Source: an uncultured Clostridia bacterium (lineage in GTDB: Bacteria > Bacillota > Clostridia > Christensenellales > Borkfalkiaceae). Taken from it: 43,049 bases of DNA. Shown one piece after another: positions 21,793 to 30,306 of the stretch (the first letter of the stretch is position 1; each line of letters opens with the position of its first letter). The notes below the pieces were generated by a model, which ran no database searches, was not told where the DNA came from, and saw only the letters and a program-made list of their open reading frames with translations. The stretch lies in NCBI GenBank assembly GCA_947629535.1, contig CANREC010000006.1, positions 1-43,049 of the forward strand, written 5' to 3'. The position numbers and the translations under genes were made by a program.

Positions 21793-22883
21793 GCGATTAC
21801 ACGGTACAAGACCTTGAACAACAGTTAAAACCTCTCTCCAGCAACCCGTTTTTGGCATTCTTCCAAAAGATCTGGCGCTGGTGGCTGGGCGTATGGTACA
21901 CCTTCGCCGAGAAGCATCCCAAGCTCTCCAACCTCATCTATATGGTGTTCTTCTTCATCGTCTTTTCCGAAGGCGTCACGATCATCCAGTTCATCATCAT
22001 GACCTTCCTGCCCTATGCGTTTGAAGGCCTGTGGACGACGCCCTTCGTTTGGCCCGCGGTCGCGCTGCCGTGGAAGGATGCGGCGGGGAACGCCCTCAAC
22101 TACGCCATCTTCAACGAGCCCGTCAAGTTCCTCGACGCAGCGGGAAAAACCATTCTCGCATCCACGCAGGCGCAGGTGCAGGCGGCGCAGGCGGTCGACG
22201 GCAACGTCCTTCAGGTCGCAGGTCTCGGCAATTTCATCGCATTCGAGATCGCCGTTTTCCTCGCACAGTGCATCAACTTCCCCCTCCAGAGGAATATCAC
22301 CTACCGCTCCCACGGCAACCCTTGGTATCAGGCGATGTGGTATTTCATCGGCTGGGTGCTCGTTTCTATCTTTACCAACGCAGTTTGGGGCATCATCAAC
22401 CCGATGCTGCTGTGGTGGAACTGGAATGACGTCGTCATCGGCCTTCTGAAAACAGTCCTCACGGGCGGCGTCTCCATGGTCATCTTCTTCTTCATCTTCC
22501 TCGTCATCTTCCCCGACAACAACAAAGTCGCGGCAAGGAAGAAGGCGAAGTACGAGAAGCTCGTCGCAGCAGGCGCTCCCGCCGAGAAGATCGAGGCCGC
22601 CAAGGCCGCCTATGAGAAGGCGCAGTACGCCGCCGATCTCTCCAATGCCGAGAAAGAAGCCCACACGGCCGCCTCTCAGCTCAATTCCAAGGTCATGAAG
22701 TACTTTGCCCACGTCAAGAAGAGCGAAAAGCTCTCCGCCGACGCCAAGGATACCGAAGAGGCCAAGGCCGAGCGCGAGACGAAAGCGCAGGAACTCTTCG
22801 ACGCCGCCGCACAGGCGATCGATATCAAGAACGAAAAAGACGCGGCCTTTGAATCTGTCAAGGCACAGGCGACTGCCGAATAA
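21789..22883 (+). CDS. Four-helix membrane protein with coiled-coil tail, GtrA-like
   Basis: The 364-residue protein has about four transmembrane helices: LIYMVFFFIVFSEGVTIIQF, the stretch after LGNFIAFEIAVFLAQ, MWYFIGWVLVSIFTNAVW and VSMVIFFFIFLVIF. The second is followed by NFPLQRNITYRS, which resembles the N-(F)LLNR-(W/T)F motif of GtrA proteins that help flip polyprenyl-linked sugars. The last 120 residues are a highly charged Ala/Glu/Lys coiled coil in the cytoplasm. It overlaps the GH3 gene by four bases and precedes a glycosyltransferase, consistent with a glycan-related role. GtrA assignment is moderate and a coiled-coil tail is unusual for that family. Confidence 0.8.
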   Translation: MSDYTVQDLEQQLKPLSSNPFLAFFQKIWRWWLGVWYTFAEKHPKLSNLIYMVFFFIVFSEGVTIIQFIIMTFLPYAFEGLWTTPFVWPAVALPWKDAAGNALNYAIFNEPVKFLDAAGKTILASTQAQVQAAQAVDGNVLQVAGLGNFIAFEIAVFLAQCINFPLQRNITYRSHGNPWYQAMWYFIGWVLVSIFTNAVWGIINPMLLWWNWNDVVIGLLKTVLTGGVSMVIFFFIFLVIFPDNNKVAARKKAKYEKLVAAGAPAEKIEAAKAAYEKAQYAADLSNAEKEAHTAASQLNSKVMKYFAHVKKSEKLSADAKDTEEAKAERETKAQELFDAAAQAIDIKNEKDAAFESVKAQATAE

Positions 22884-22884
22884 G

Positions 22885-23047
22885 CGCTCATCCCGAGGGC
22901 CTTCAGGCCCGCCCCGCCTCGCCCGCACGTTCTTTATGGCGTCGAAGGGCGGCACGAGCGCCCAAAGGCGCGAAGTAAGGATCTCCTCCAACGAAGTTTT
23001 TGCCCACCCCCTTGAGGGGTGGGTGCTCCGTAGGTGACTGAGGAGGG
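22885..23047. repeat. Dispersed intergenic repeat
   Basis: Between the membrane protein and the glycosyltransferase lies GCTCATCCCGAGGGCC...AAGGATCTC, then CCCACCCCCTTGAGGGGTGGGTG and CTCCGTAGGTGACTGAGGAGGGG. All three modules recur in other gaps. The GAGGAGGGG end is the only Shine-Dalgarno-like sequence before the glycosyltransferase start, but it is about 20 bases away. Confidence 0.7.
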
Positions 23048-23067
23048 GAAATTTCACAAACAAAACC

Positions 23068-24093
23068 ATGAAATACATCACTTTTACGGTTCCCTGCTAC
23101 AATTCGCAGGAATATATGAGGAAATGTATCGATTCCCTGCTCATCGGCGGCGAGGACGTGGAGATCGTCATCGTCAACGACGGCAGCAAGGACGGTACGC
23201 TCTCCATCGCAAGGGAATACGAGGCAAAGTTCCCCTCGATCGTGCGCGTCGTCGATAAGGAGAACGGCGGCCACGGCTCGGGGGTCAACGCAGGTCTCGC
23301 GCTTGCGGAAGGGCTGTATTTCAAAGTCGTCGATTCGGACGACTGGGCAGACGAAGAGGCGTATAAAAAGCTCCTCTCTGCCATCAAACAGCATGCGGAA
23401 GAGGGGACCTCGCCCGATCTCTACATCGTCAACTATGTCTATGAGCACAGCGCGGACAACACCCGCCACTTCTCGAGATACGACAAGAAGTTTCCTGCGG
23501 AGACTTTTTGTTCGTGGAACGACGTCAAGCGTTTCCGCCTTTCGCTCATGCTCCTCATGCACGCTCTCGTCTATAAGACGTCCGTCTTGAAGGAGAGCGG
23601 CCTGCACCTTCCCGAGCATACCTTCTATGTGGACGACATCGTCTCCTACGACCCTCTGCCGTACACAAAGAAACTCTACTATCTGAACGCCGATTTTTAT
23701 CGCTATTTCATCGGGCGGGCCGACCAATCGGTCAACCTTCCCAACATGGTGAAACGGTATGAACAGATGCTCCGCGTCATGCAGGAGATGACCGACCGCT
23801 GGACGTACGGGGAGATCGCATCGCAACCCAAGGGGCTCAGAAAGTACATGTTCCACGCGCTCTCCAACTACATGCTGACGACCATGCTCTTCGTCCTCGG
23901 CGTGTATTCGAAGGAGAGAAAGGCGGCGATGAAGGCGCTCTGGAAACACATCAAGTCGCGGGACAGAAAGCTCTATCATAAGCTCCGCTACCGCACGAAC
24001 GTGGTCTTTACGATGTTCTTCCCGGGGCGGCTCAAAAGATCTATCCTCATCTTTTCGTACAGACACCTGTGCAAGAAGATCAAATTAGGGTGA
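23068..24093 (+). CDS. Family 2 glycosyltransferase
   Basis: The 341-residue protein has a GT-A fold of family GT2: FTVPCYNSQEY at the start, IVIVNDGSKDGT, a GGHGSGVNAGL motif, and the metal-binding VVDSDDW near residue 92. The C-terminal region is basic and hydrophobic and probably associates with the inner membrane surface. It would move a sugar from a nucleotide donor to a lipid or glycan acceptor. Donor and acceptor are unknown. The start codon at 23068 has no close ribosome site (CACAAACAAAACC precedes it), which is unusual among its neighbours. The gene lies between a GtrA-like protein and a sugar kinase. Confidence 0.9.
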   Translation: MKYITFTVPCYNSQEYMRKCIDSLLIGGEDVEIVIVNDGSKDGTLSIAREYEAKFPSIVRVVDKENGGHGSGVNAGLALAEGLYFKVVDSDDWADEEAYKKLLSAIKQHAEEGTSPDLYIVNYVYEHSADNTRHFSRYDKKFPAETFCSWNDVKRFRLSLMLLMHALVYKTSVLKESGLHLPEHTFYVDDIVSYDPLPYTKKLYYLNADFYRYFIGRADQSVNLPNMVKRYEQMLRVMQEMTDRWTYGEIASQPKGLRKYMFHALSNYMLTTMLFVLGVYSKERKAAMKALWKHIKSRDRKLYHKLRYRTNVVFTMFFPGRLKRSILIFSYRHLCKKIKLG

Positions 24094-24153
24094 TGGGACC
24101 TTCTCGTTCGTTCAGAATGAGCACAACATAACGATCCAATAAGGGGGAAAATT

Positions 24154-25116
24154 ATGGCAGTCAAATACTACATCGGCATCGATCTCGGCGGGATGTCCGC
24201 CAAGGCGGGAATTTTGGACGACCGCGGCGAAGTGCGCCTGAAGAAACGCTGCGTCACGAACGCGCAGGACCGTCCCGAAAAGACGGCGTGGGACCTCGCG
24301 GGCCTCGCGCTCGAGATCATGGGCGAATACGGCCTCGAGAGGGAGGACGTTCTCGCCGTCGGCATCGGCTCTCCCGGCATCATCGATTCGAGGCGGGGCG
24401 TCGTCGTCAACTGGTCCAATTTCGGGTGGAAGGACGTTCCGCTTGCCGAGATGGTCTCTTCCCACCTTGGGATCCCCGTCTTTGTCACCAATGACGCCAA
24501 TGCGGCCGCGCTCGGCGAGGCAAGGTTCGGCAGCGGAAAATCGTATGCCGATTCGGTCATGATCACGCTCGGCACGGGCGTGGGCGGCGGCATCGTCATG
24601 GACGGAAAACTTGTCGAGGGCTACCGCAGCGCGGGGGGCGAGCTCGGCCATACCGTCATCCGTCAGGGCGGCATCAAGTGCACATGCGGAAGAAGGGGAT
24701 GTTTCGAACGTTACGCCTCCGCCACGGCCCTGCAGCGGGATACCGAGGCCGCAATGCTGCGCCATAAGGATTCCCTCATGTGGAAGTATGCGCCCACGGT
24801 CAAGGACATCTCGGGCAAGACGGCATTCGAGGCCGCACGGCAGGGAGACGCCGCGGCAAAACGCATCGTCTCGAACTATATCCGCAGCCTCGGAGAGGGG
24901 ATCGCAAACATCGTCAATCTGCTCCGCCCGCAGGTCATCATCGTGGGCGGCGGGGTCTCCAACGAGGGCGAAGCGCTCCTTCAGCCCGTCAGAGAGTTCG
25001 TTTACAAGAACATTCTCGCGTCCAACGAGTACGCCCCGCTCGAGATCGTCCGTGCCTCGCTCGGCAACGATGCGGGCATGTACGGCGCCGCGGCCTACGC
25101 CATGGACAGACGTTGA
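24154..25116 (+). CDS. ROK-family sugar kinase (glucokinase-like)
   Basis: The 320-residue protein starts with the ATP-binding YIGIDLGGMSAKAGI. It has GIGSPGIID and the catalytic Asp in VTNDANAAALGEA, followed by LGTGVGGGIV. The ROK signature GGELGHTVI comes next, with the zinc-binding CTCGRRGCFE near residue 178. Together these mark a ROK glucokinase-type enzyme that phosphorylates glucose or a related hexose, rather than a ROK repressor, since no N-terminal winged helix is present. It has a good ribosome site (AAGGGGGAAAA). It would handle glucose released by the GH3 enzyme. It ends in a strong terminator. Confidence 0.93.
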   Translation: MAVKYYIGIDLGGMSAKAGILDDRGEVRLKKRCVTNAQDRPEKTAWDLAGLALEIMGEYGLEREDVLAVGIGSPGIIDSRRGVVVNWSNFGWKDVPLAEMVSSHLGIPVFVTNDANAAALGEARFGSGKSYADSVMITLGTGVGGGIVMDGKLVEGYRSAGGELGHTVIRQGGIKCTCGRRGCFERYASATALQRDTEAAMLRHKDSLMWKYAPTVKDISGKTAFEAARQGDAAAKRIVSNYIRSLGEGIANIVNLLRPQVIIVGGGVSNEGEALLQPVREFVYKNILASNEYAPLEIVRASLGNDAGMYGAAAYAMDRR

Positions 25117-25126
25117 TATCTAAAAT

Positions 25127-25149
25127 TCGCCCTTCGGGGCGATTTTTTT
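25127..25149 (+). terminator. Terminator of the ROK kinase gene
   Basis: TCGCCC (25127-25132) and GGGCGA (25137-25142) close on a TTCG tetraloop and are followed by seven Ts. Confidence 0.9.
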
Positions 25150-25158
25150 ATTTTCTGC

Positions 25159-25187
25159 TTGCATATATCAAAAAAATATGATACAAT
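25159..25187 (+). promoter_or_regulatory. Promoter of the first GH51 gene
   Basis: TTGCAT (25159-25164), 17 bases and TACAAT (25182-25187), followed by the ribosome site CAGGGGG before ATG 25214. Confidence 0.75.
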
Positions 25188-25213
25188 GAAACAAACTTTA
25201 TCAGGGGGAAAAC

Positions 25214-27547
25214 ATGAACAAAGCAAAAAAATTGCTTGCGCTCTCACTCAGCGCACTGTTGTCGCTCTCCGTTTTCGCGGGGTGCAACGGTTCGGACAAC
25301 AAGAATGATTCGGATGATACGCCAAACACGGGGACGGAAACGCCCGAGACGCCCGACAAACAGGCGCCCGTCTTTTCGGACGGACAGGCGACCGTCAAGC
25401 TCTCGGACAAGATCTACAAGAAGATCGAGGAGAAATCGGTCTCGAGCGACCTCTTCGGGCTCTTCCTCGAGGATATCAACTATGCATCGCAGGCGCTCGA
25501 TGATGAACTCATCGCCAACGGCAGTTTCGAGAGCACGACCCAAAAATCCAACAACGATCACAAGTATGCGTGGACGGCGGGAAACGGGCTCTCCATGACC
25601 TGCGAGACGGGGGAGAAAATGCTCCACGAGAACAGCCCTTACTACGCAAAGGTCTCGACGTCCGCGGGCGGCACGCTCTCAAACAAGGGATTCGACGCCG
25701 TTCCCATGTACATCCAGAGCAACAAGAATTATCTCTTCTCTGCCTTCCTTCGCGGCTATAACGGAGAGATCACGGTGAAGGCCAAGGCGGGCTCCGAGAC
25801 GTATGCGGAAAAGAACTTCTCCGTCAACGCCCCCGACGATCGGTGGATCAAGGTGGAACAGACGCTCACAGCGACAAAGACGGGCCGCGAGGGGGTTTCG
25901 TTCGAGATCTCCTTCGGGGCCGAAGATAACGAAGTTTTGCTCGACGGCGTACAGTTCGAGACGCTCGATTCCACTGCGGGCATCAAGAATTATATGTATC
26001 GGGCCATTGCCGACCTCTCTCCCGCGTTCTTCCGCTTCCCGGGCGGCTGCGTCATCGAGGGGAAGGACATGAATTCCGCCTACGACTGGAAGAATTCCGT
26101 CGGCGCGGTCAAGACGGACGGCGACGACAAGATCCCTGCGTTCACCTATACGCTCTATAAGGACGGTGAGGAGAGCGAGGCGACGACGTACGGCGAGTGG
26201 GTCACCCGCATTCCCAACGGCAACATCTGGCAGCCGGGCGGAAGATATTATCCGCACGAATACGGCATCGGTTTCTATGAATATTTCCTTCTCTGCGACA
26301 ATTTGGGCGCAAAGGCGATCCCGATCGTCAACTGCGGTCTCTCCTGCCAGACGCAGACGCCCAACGGCGCCATTGCCCTTTCGGGCAGATACGGAAAAGG
26401 CATAACCGACTATATTCAGGACGCCATCGACCTCATCGAGTTCGCCAAGGGCGATGAAAGCACCGAATGGGGCAAGATCCGTGCGCAGATGGGGCATCCC
26501 GAACCCTTCGAGATGGACTATATCGGCGTCGGCAACGAACAGTGGGATAAGTATTATTCCGATTATTACGAGAAATTCCTGCAAGACAAGTCCTTCAAGG
26601 CCGCTTTGGAAAAATACAACGTCAAGACCATCGTCGGCAACTGCACGATGTTCGAGCACTGCGAAAATCCCGCCCGTAACTCTAAAGGCGCGGCGCAGAA
26701 TGCAGCCATTGCGGCAAGGAATAAGGGGATCGTCGAGAAGATCTCCGATTACGGCGTCGTCGACCAACACTACTACGTCAACTTCACCGATTTCCTTCAG
26801 AGCACAACGCTCTATGACAACTACACGCGTCCCATCGACGATCCCGATAACTATTATGAAGTCTTTGTCGGCGAATATGCCGTCAACAGCGATGTGGTCC
26901 GTGCTCCCGTCTCCAACGAAGGCCTTCAATTCAAACAGGCCCAGAACAGCATGCTGACCGCTCTCGCCGAGGCCGCCATGATGACGGGATTCGAACGCAA
27001 CGGCGACATCGTCAAGCTCGCCGCCTACGCGCCCATGTTCGGCACGCAGAATACGGGGAACCGCCAGTGGCAGGTCGACATGATGTATTTCGACAACGAG
27101 TATGTCGTTCTTACGCCGAACTACTATGTCCAACAGCTCTTCATGAAGAATACGGGCGATTATAAGGTCGCCGCGGAACTGACGTACGCGGAAGGCGTCA
27201 CGGCGCCCAAGACGACGTATCAGGCCTTCGCCAGTCCGCAGACGCGCGAGTGCGACGACATCTTCTATGTCGCAAGCTGTGACGAGGAGACGGGCGACGT
27301 CATCGTCAAGCTCGTCAACGCGGGCGGGACTTCTCTCAAGGTCAACGTGGACTTCGCCATCGAAGGCCTGTCGGTCAAGGGCATCGCAGACGTCTGGGAA
27401 CTTTCCGCAGACGACAAGGACGCCGTCAATACGGCCGACGACGAGCCCGTCCGTCCCAAGAAGTACAAGATCGGCATCGAGGGCTCTTCCTTCGGCTACG
27501 AACTTCTTCCCTACAGCGTTACGGCTATCCGTATCCGCACCAAATAA
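25214..27547 (+). CDS. GH51-type alpha-L-arabinofuranosidase lipoprotein, copy 1
   Basis: The 777-residue protein has a lipoprotein signal ending LSVFAGC with the lipid-modified Cys24. An acidic Thr/Pro linker follows, then a GH51-type enzyme. LFGLFLEDINYA opens the catalytic unit and a carbohydrate-binding-like beta segment (residues about 110-250) is inserted. AFFRFPGGCVIEG, YDWKNSVG, YIGVGNEQW with the acid/base Glu442, and FVGEYAVN with the probable nucleophile Glu554 follow. The C-terminal 200 residues form the beta-sandwich of the family. It would act outside the membrane and release arabinose from plant-type glycans. The exact linkage is not visible. It is followed by a paralogue that shares its architecture. 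Confidence 0.9.
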   Translation: MNKAKKLLALSLSALLSLSVFAGCNGSDNKNDSDDTPNTGTETPETPDKQAPVFSDGQATVKLSDKIYKKIEEKSVSSDLFGLFLEDINYASQALDDELIANGSFESTTQKSNNDHKYAWTAGNGLSMTCETGEKMLHENSPYYAKVSTSAGGTLSNKGFDAVPMYIQSNKNYLFSAFLRGYNGEITVKAKAGSETYAEKNFSVNAPDDRWIKVEQTLTATKTGREGVSFEISFGAEDNEVLLDGVQFETLDSTAGIKNYMYRAIADLSPAFFRFPGGCVIEGKDMNSAYDWKNSVGAVKTDGDDKIPAFTYTLYKDGEESEATTYGEWVTRIPNGNIWQPGGRYYPHEYGIGFYEYFLLCDNLGAKAIPIVNCGLSCQTQTPNGAIALSGRYGKGITDYIQDAIDLIEFAKGDESTEWGKIRAQMGHPEPFEMDYIGVGNEQWDKYYSDYYEKFLQDKSFKAALEKYNVKTIVGNCTMFEHCENPARNSKGAAQNAAIAARNKGIVEKISDYGVVDQHYYVNFTDFLQSTTLYDNYTRPIDDPDNYYEVFVGEYAVNSDVVRAPVSNEGLQFKQAQNSMLTALAEAAMMTGFERNGDIVKLAAYAPMFGTQNTGNRQWQVDMMYFDNEYVVLTPNYYVQQLFMKNTGDYKVAAELTYAEGVTAPKTTYQAFASPQTRECDDIFYVASCDEETGDVIVKLVNAGGTSLKVNVDFAIEGLSVKGIADVWELSADDKDAVNTADDEPVRPKKYKIGIEGSSFGYELLPYSVTAIRIRTK

Positions 27548-27561
27548 GACAGTAAGCAAGA

Positions 27562-27590
27562 GGGCCTCCTTCGCGGAGGCCCTTTTCTTT
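27562..27590 (+). terminator. Terminator after GH51 copy 1
   Basis: GGGCCTCC (27562-27569) pairs with GGAGGCCC (27575-27582) around TTCGC, followed by TTTTCTTT. Confidence 0.88.
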
Positions 27591-27699
27591 GGGCAAGACG
27601 CTCATCCTGAGGGAACGCAGCGACCGAAGGATCCCCTCAGTATCCGCCCCTTGGGCAAGACGCTCATCCTGAGGGAACGCAGTGACCGAAGGATCCCCT
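27591..27699. repeat. Two direct copies of a 47-bp CATCCTGAG repeat
   Basis: The 47-base unit at 27591-27637 recurs at 27653-27699 with one visible change (GCAGCGACC versus GCAGTGACC). Each unit contains the palindromic core CATCCTGAG...GAAGGATC shared with repeats in other gaps. Confidence 0.85.
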
Positions 27700-27756
27700 T
27701 ATCGTCCCGAATGTTTCACTTCAAAATAAAATACTTAAAAATTTTTTCAAACAGTA

Positions 27757-27784
27757 TTGCCAAAATTTTTTTATGTGATATAAT
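27757..27784 (+). promoter_or_regulatory. Promoter of the second GH51 gene
   Basis: TTGCCA (27757-27762), a 16-base spacer and TATAAT (27779-27784). AAAGGGGGAAAG precedes the start codon at 27809. Confidence 0.7.
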
Positions 27785-27808
27785 AGAGGGCGTAAAGGGG
27801 GAAAGACC

Positions 27809-30160
27809 ATGAAAAAGATCACCAAGTTATTTACGCTCGCATTGTCGTCCGTTCTCGCACTCTCGCTCTTTGCGGGCTGCGGCGACGGCAATAACGGCGA
27901 TAAGGGGGGGAATGAAGGCGAAGGGGGGAACGGCGATGTAACGCCGTCCCTCCCCGAGCCCGATAAGACTGTCTCCGCCTTTTCCGACAAGGACGTGACG
28001 CTCTCTCTCGACGGGACAGTCAGCAAGAACCAGACCATCTCTGATTCGCTCTTCGGCGTGTTCCTCGAGGATATCAACTACGCGGGGTATCTTCTCGACG
28101 ACAACCTCATTCCGAACGGCTCCTTCGAATCTTTTTCGGACAAAAAGGCGAACTGGACGGCAAACGGGGCGACGCTCGACATCGAGAGCACGAACGGCGT
28201 TCTGAAGGACGCAGAGCATTACGGCACGCAGGGCGTCAACGCCAATTACGCCAAACTCAGCGCGACGGCGGGCGGCGGTCTGGCGTCGAAGGGGCTCACG
28301 CACCTTCCTCTCGCCGTGGAAAAGGATACCGATTACAATTTCTCCGCCTTTGTGAGATCTTCTCAGGACGCCGTTATGACGGTCTCCGTCAAGGACGGGA
28401 AGGGGACCTATCTCGAAAAGGCCGTCTCCGTCAAGGGCGGCGACAAATGGATCAAGTATGAAGAGACGATAAAATCGTCGGCCACAGTCAACAGCGGCCT
28501 CATCTTCTCGCTCTCCTTTGACAAGGCGGGCACCTACTATCTCGACGGCATCCAGCTCGAGACGACGAATGCGACGGGCGGCATCAAGCAGTATGTCTTT
28601 GATGCGATCAAAGAGCTTGGCCCCAAGTTCATCCGTTTCCCCGGCGGGTGCATCATCGAGGGAGACGGGAGCCTCGGCTCAAATACGACGGAAGTGTACG
28701 ACTGGAAGAACTCCGTCGGCGCAGTCCAGACGGGAACAAACGCGGGCGACGACGACATCCCCGCATTCACCTACACTCTCGTCAAGAACGGGCAGGAAAG
28801 CACGGCGACGACGCAGGGCGAATGGATCGCGAGACGGCAGAACGGCGACCTTTGGGGCTACGACATGGAGTACGGCGTTGGATTCTATGAATATTTCACG
28901 CTGTGCGAGAACCTCGGCGCAAGCGCGGTGCCCGTGCTCAACTGCGGCATGTCCGATCAGGGCGGCGCGGTGCCCGAGACGGGGAAGGGCAGAGAGCTCG
29001 ACGGCCGTCACGGCAAGAAGGTAGAGGACTACATTCAGGACGTCATCGACCTCATCGAGTTCGCCAAGGGCGATACGACGACGAAGTGGGGCGCTCTCCG
29101 TGCCGCGCTCGGGCACGAAGAGCCCTTCGAAATGGACTATGTCGGCATCGGCAACGAGCAATTCGGCGACTATTATACGGAATATTACGAAAAGTTTCTC
29201 CAAAGCGACGCCTTCAAGACCGCTCTTGCGAAGTATAGCGTCAAGACGATCGTCGGCAACGGCATGTTCATCACCAACTGCCAGAATGAGGATAAGCTCG
29301 CCGGCACAACGACCAAGGGCACGGCGCAGATGGCTGCCGAGGCTGCATTGGATGCGGGCGTGATCGACAAGATCTCCGACTACGGCGTGCACGACCAGCA
29401 CTACTATGTAAATTGGACGACGCTCCTCAAAAACTACGAGATGTACGACAGTTACGCCTACCCGGGCGACGATGAGTACTACGGCGTCTTTGTCGGAGAA
29501 TATTCGGCAAACACGACCGCGTCGGGCTATGAACAATACCAGAACGAGCTCATTGCCGCGCTCGCCGAGGCTGCCATGATGACGGCTTACGAAAAACACG
29601 GCAACATCATCGAGCTCGCTGCCTACGCACCCATGTTCGGCGCCGCCAATACGAGCACGAATGCCCAATACGGCGGCAATGACTCCGTGAACCAGTGGGA
29701 CGTCGACATGATGTATTATACGAACGACACGATCGTCCGCACGGCCAACTACTATGTGCAGCAGATATTCATGCACAACTTCGGCACATCCATCCTCTAC
29801 AAGTCCAAGCTCAGCTGGACGAGTGCGGAGACCTTCGATTTCCTTTCAAGCACGGGAAAGGGCCAGACCTTCAACAAGCTCTATTTGGTCACGAGCAAGG
29901 ACGCAAACGGGGATCTCCTCGTCAAGGTCGTCAATATTTCGGGCGAGCCCGTCAAGATGAATGTCGAAATTTCGAATGCGAACGGCCGCGGATTCGCCTA
30001 TGTCACCGAGCTTACGGCAAGCGATTACAAGGCAGTGAATACGCTGAAGAACGAGGCGGTCAAGCCCGTCTCCTCCTCGGTCGGTTGGTCGGGACAAAAC
30101 TTCGGCTATGAGCTCAAGCCCTATTCGCTCACCGTCCTCAGGATCCCCACGAGTGCATAA
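27809..30160 (+). CDS. GH51-type alpha-L-arabinofuranosidase lipoprotein, copy 2
   Basis: The 783-residue paralogue has the same lipoprotein signal (LSLFAGC, Cys24) and a Gly/Asn/Glu-rich linker. The same GH51-type order follows: SLFGVFLEDINYAGY, KFIRFPGGCIIEGDG, YDWKNSVGAVQ, YVGIGNEQF with Glu450 as acid/base, and FVGEYSAN with Glu564 as nucleophile. Long stretches match copy 1 nearly residue for residue (for example DYIQDVIDLIEFAKGD). The linkers and the C-terminal sandwich have diverged, so the pair may differ in substrate reach. It has its own promoter, so the two can be expressed separately. Confidence 0.9.
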   Translation: MKKITKLFTLALSSVLALSLFAGCGDGNNGDKGGNEGEGGNGDVTPSLPEPDKTVSAFSDKDVTLSLDGTVSKNQTISDSLFGVFLEDINYAGYLLDDNLIPNGSFESFSDKKANWTANGATLDIESTNGVLKDAEHYGTQGVNANYAKLSATAGGGLASKGLTHLPLAVEKDTDYNFSAFVRSSQDAVMTVSVKDGKGTYLEKAVSVKGGDKWIKYEETIKSSATVNSGLIFSLSFDKAGTYYLDGIQLETTNATGGIKQYVFDAIKELGPKFIRFPGGCIIEGDGSLGSNTTEVYDWKNSVGAVQTGTNAGDDDIPAFTYTLVKNGQESTATTQGEWIARRQNGDLWGYDMEYGVGFYEYFTLCENLGASAVPVLNCGMSDQGGAVPETGKGRELDGRHGKKVEDYIQDVIDLIEFAKGDTTTKWGALRAALGHEEPFEMDYVGIGNEQFGDYYTEYYEKFLQSDAFKTALAKYSVKTIVGNGMFITNCQNEDKLAGTTTKGTAQMAAEAALDAGVIDKISDYGVHDQHYYVNWTTLLKNYEMYDSYAYPGDDEYYGVFVGEYSANTTASGYEQYQNELIAALAEAAMMTAYEKHGNIIELAAYAPMFGAANTSTNAQYGGNDSVNQWDVDMMYYTNDTIVRTANYYVQQIFMHNFGTSILYKSKLSWTSAETFDFLSSTGKGQTFNKLYLVTSKDANGDLLVKVVNISGEPVKMNVEISNANGRGFAYVTELTASDYKAVNTLKNEAVKPVSSSVGWSGQNFGYELKPYSLTVLRIPTSA

Positions 30161-30189
30161 CGCCGACAGCGTTTGTTATAAGGGACACG

Positions 30190-30223
30190 GTCCCGCGCCG
30201 ATATGGTGCGGGACTGATTTTAT
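30190..30223 (+). terminator. Terminator-like hairpin after GH51 copy 2
   Basis: GTCCCGCGCC (30190-30199) pairs with GGTGCGGGAC (30205-30214) around GATAT. The following run TGATTTTATATT is only moderately T-rich. Confidence 0.7.
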
Positions 30224-30258
30224 ATTCCGCGGAAGGGGCGACAAAGTCTGCGGAATGC

Positions 30259-30287
30259 TTGACGGCGGCCCCAAAAACCGCTATAAT
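30259..30287 (+). promoter_or_regulatory. Promoter of the malic enzyme gene
   Basis: TTGACG (30259-30264), a 17-base spacer and TATAAT (30282-30287). The transcript would start near 30294, which supports the start codon at 30307 rather than the earlier in-frame codon. Confidence 0.8.
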
Positions 30288-30306
30288 GTTCCCGAAGGAG
30301 AAGGAT

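Noticed and set aside
19477-21858. Minus-strand open frame of 793 codons opposite the GH3 gene
   Set aside because: Same mirror effect. The plus-strand GH3 motifs are complete, and the minus product has no family features or ribosome site.
27591-27699. Direct repeats as a CRISPR fragment
   Set aside because: The two 47-base units are separated by only 15 bases, carry palindromic modules found singly in other gaps, and there are no cas genes.
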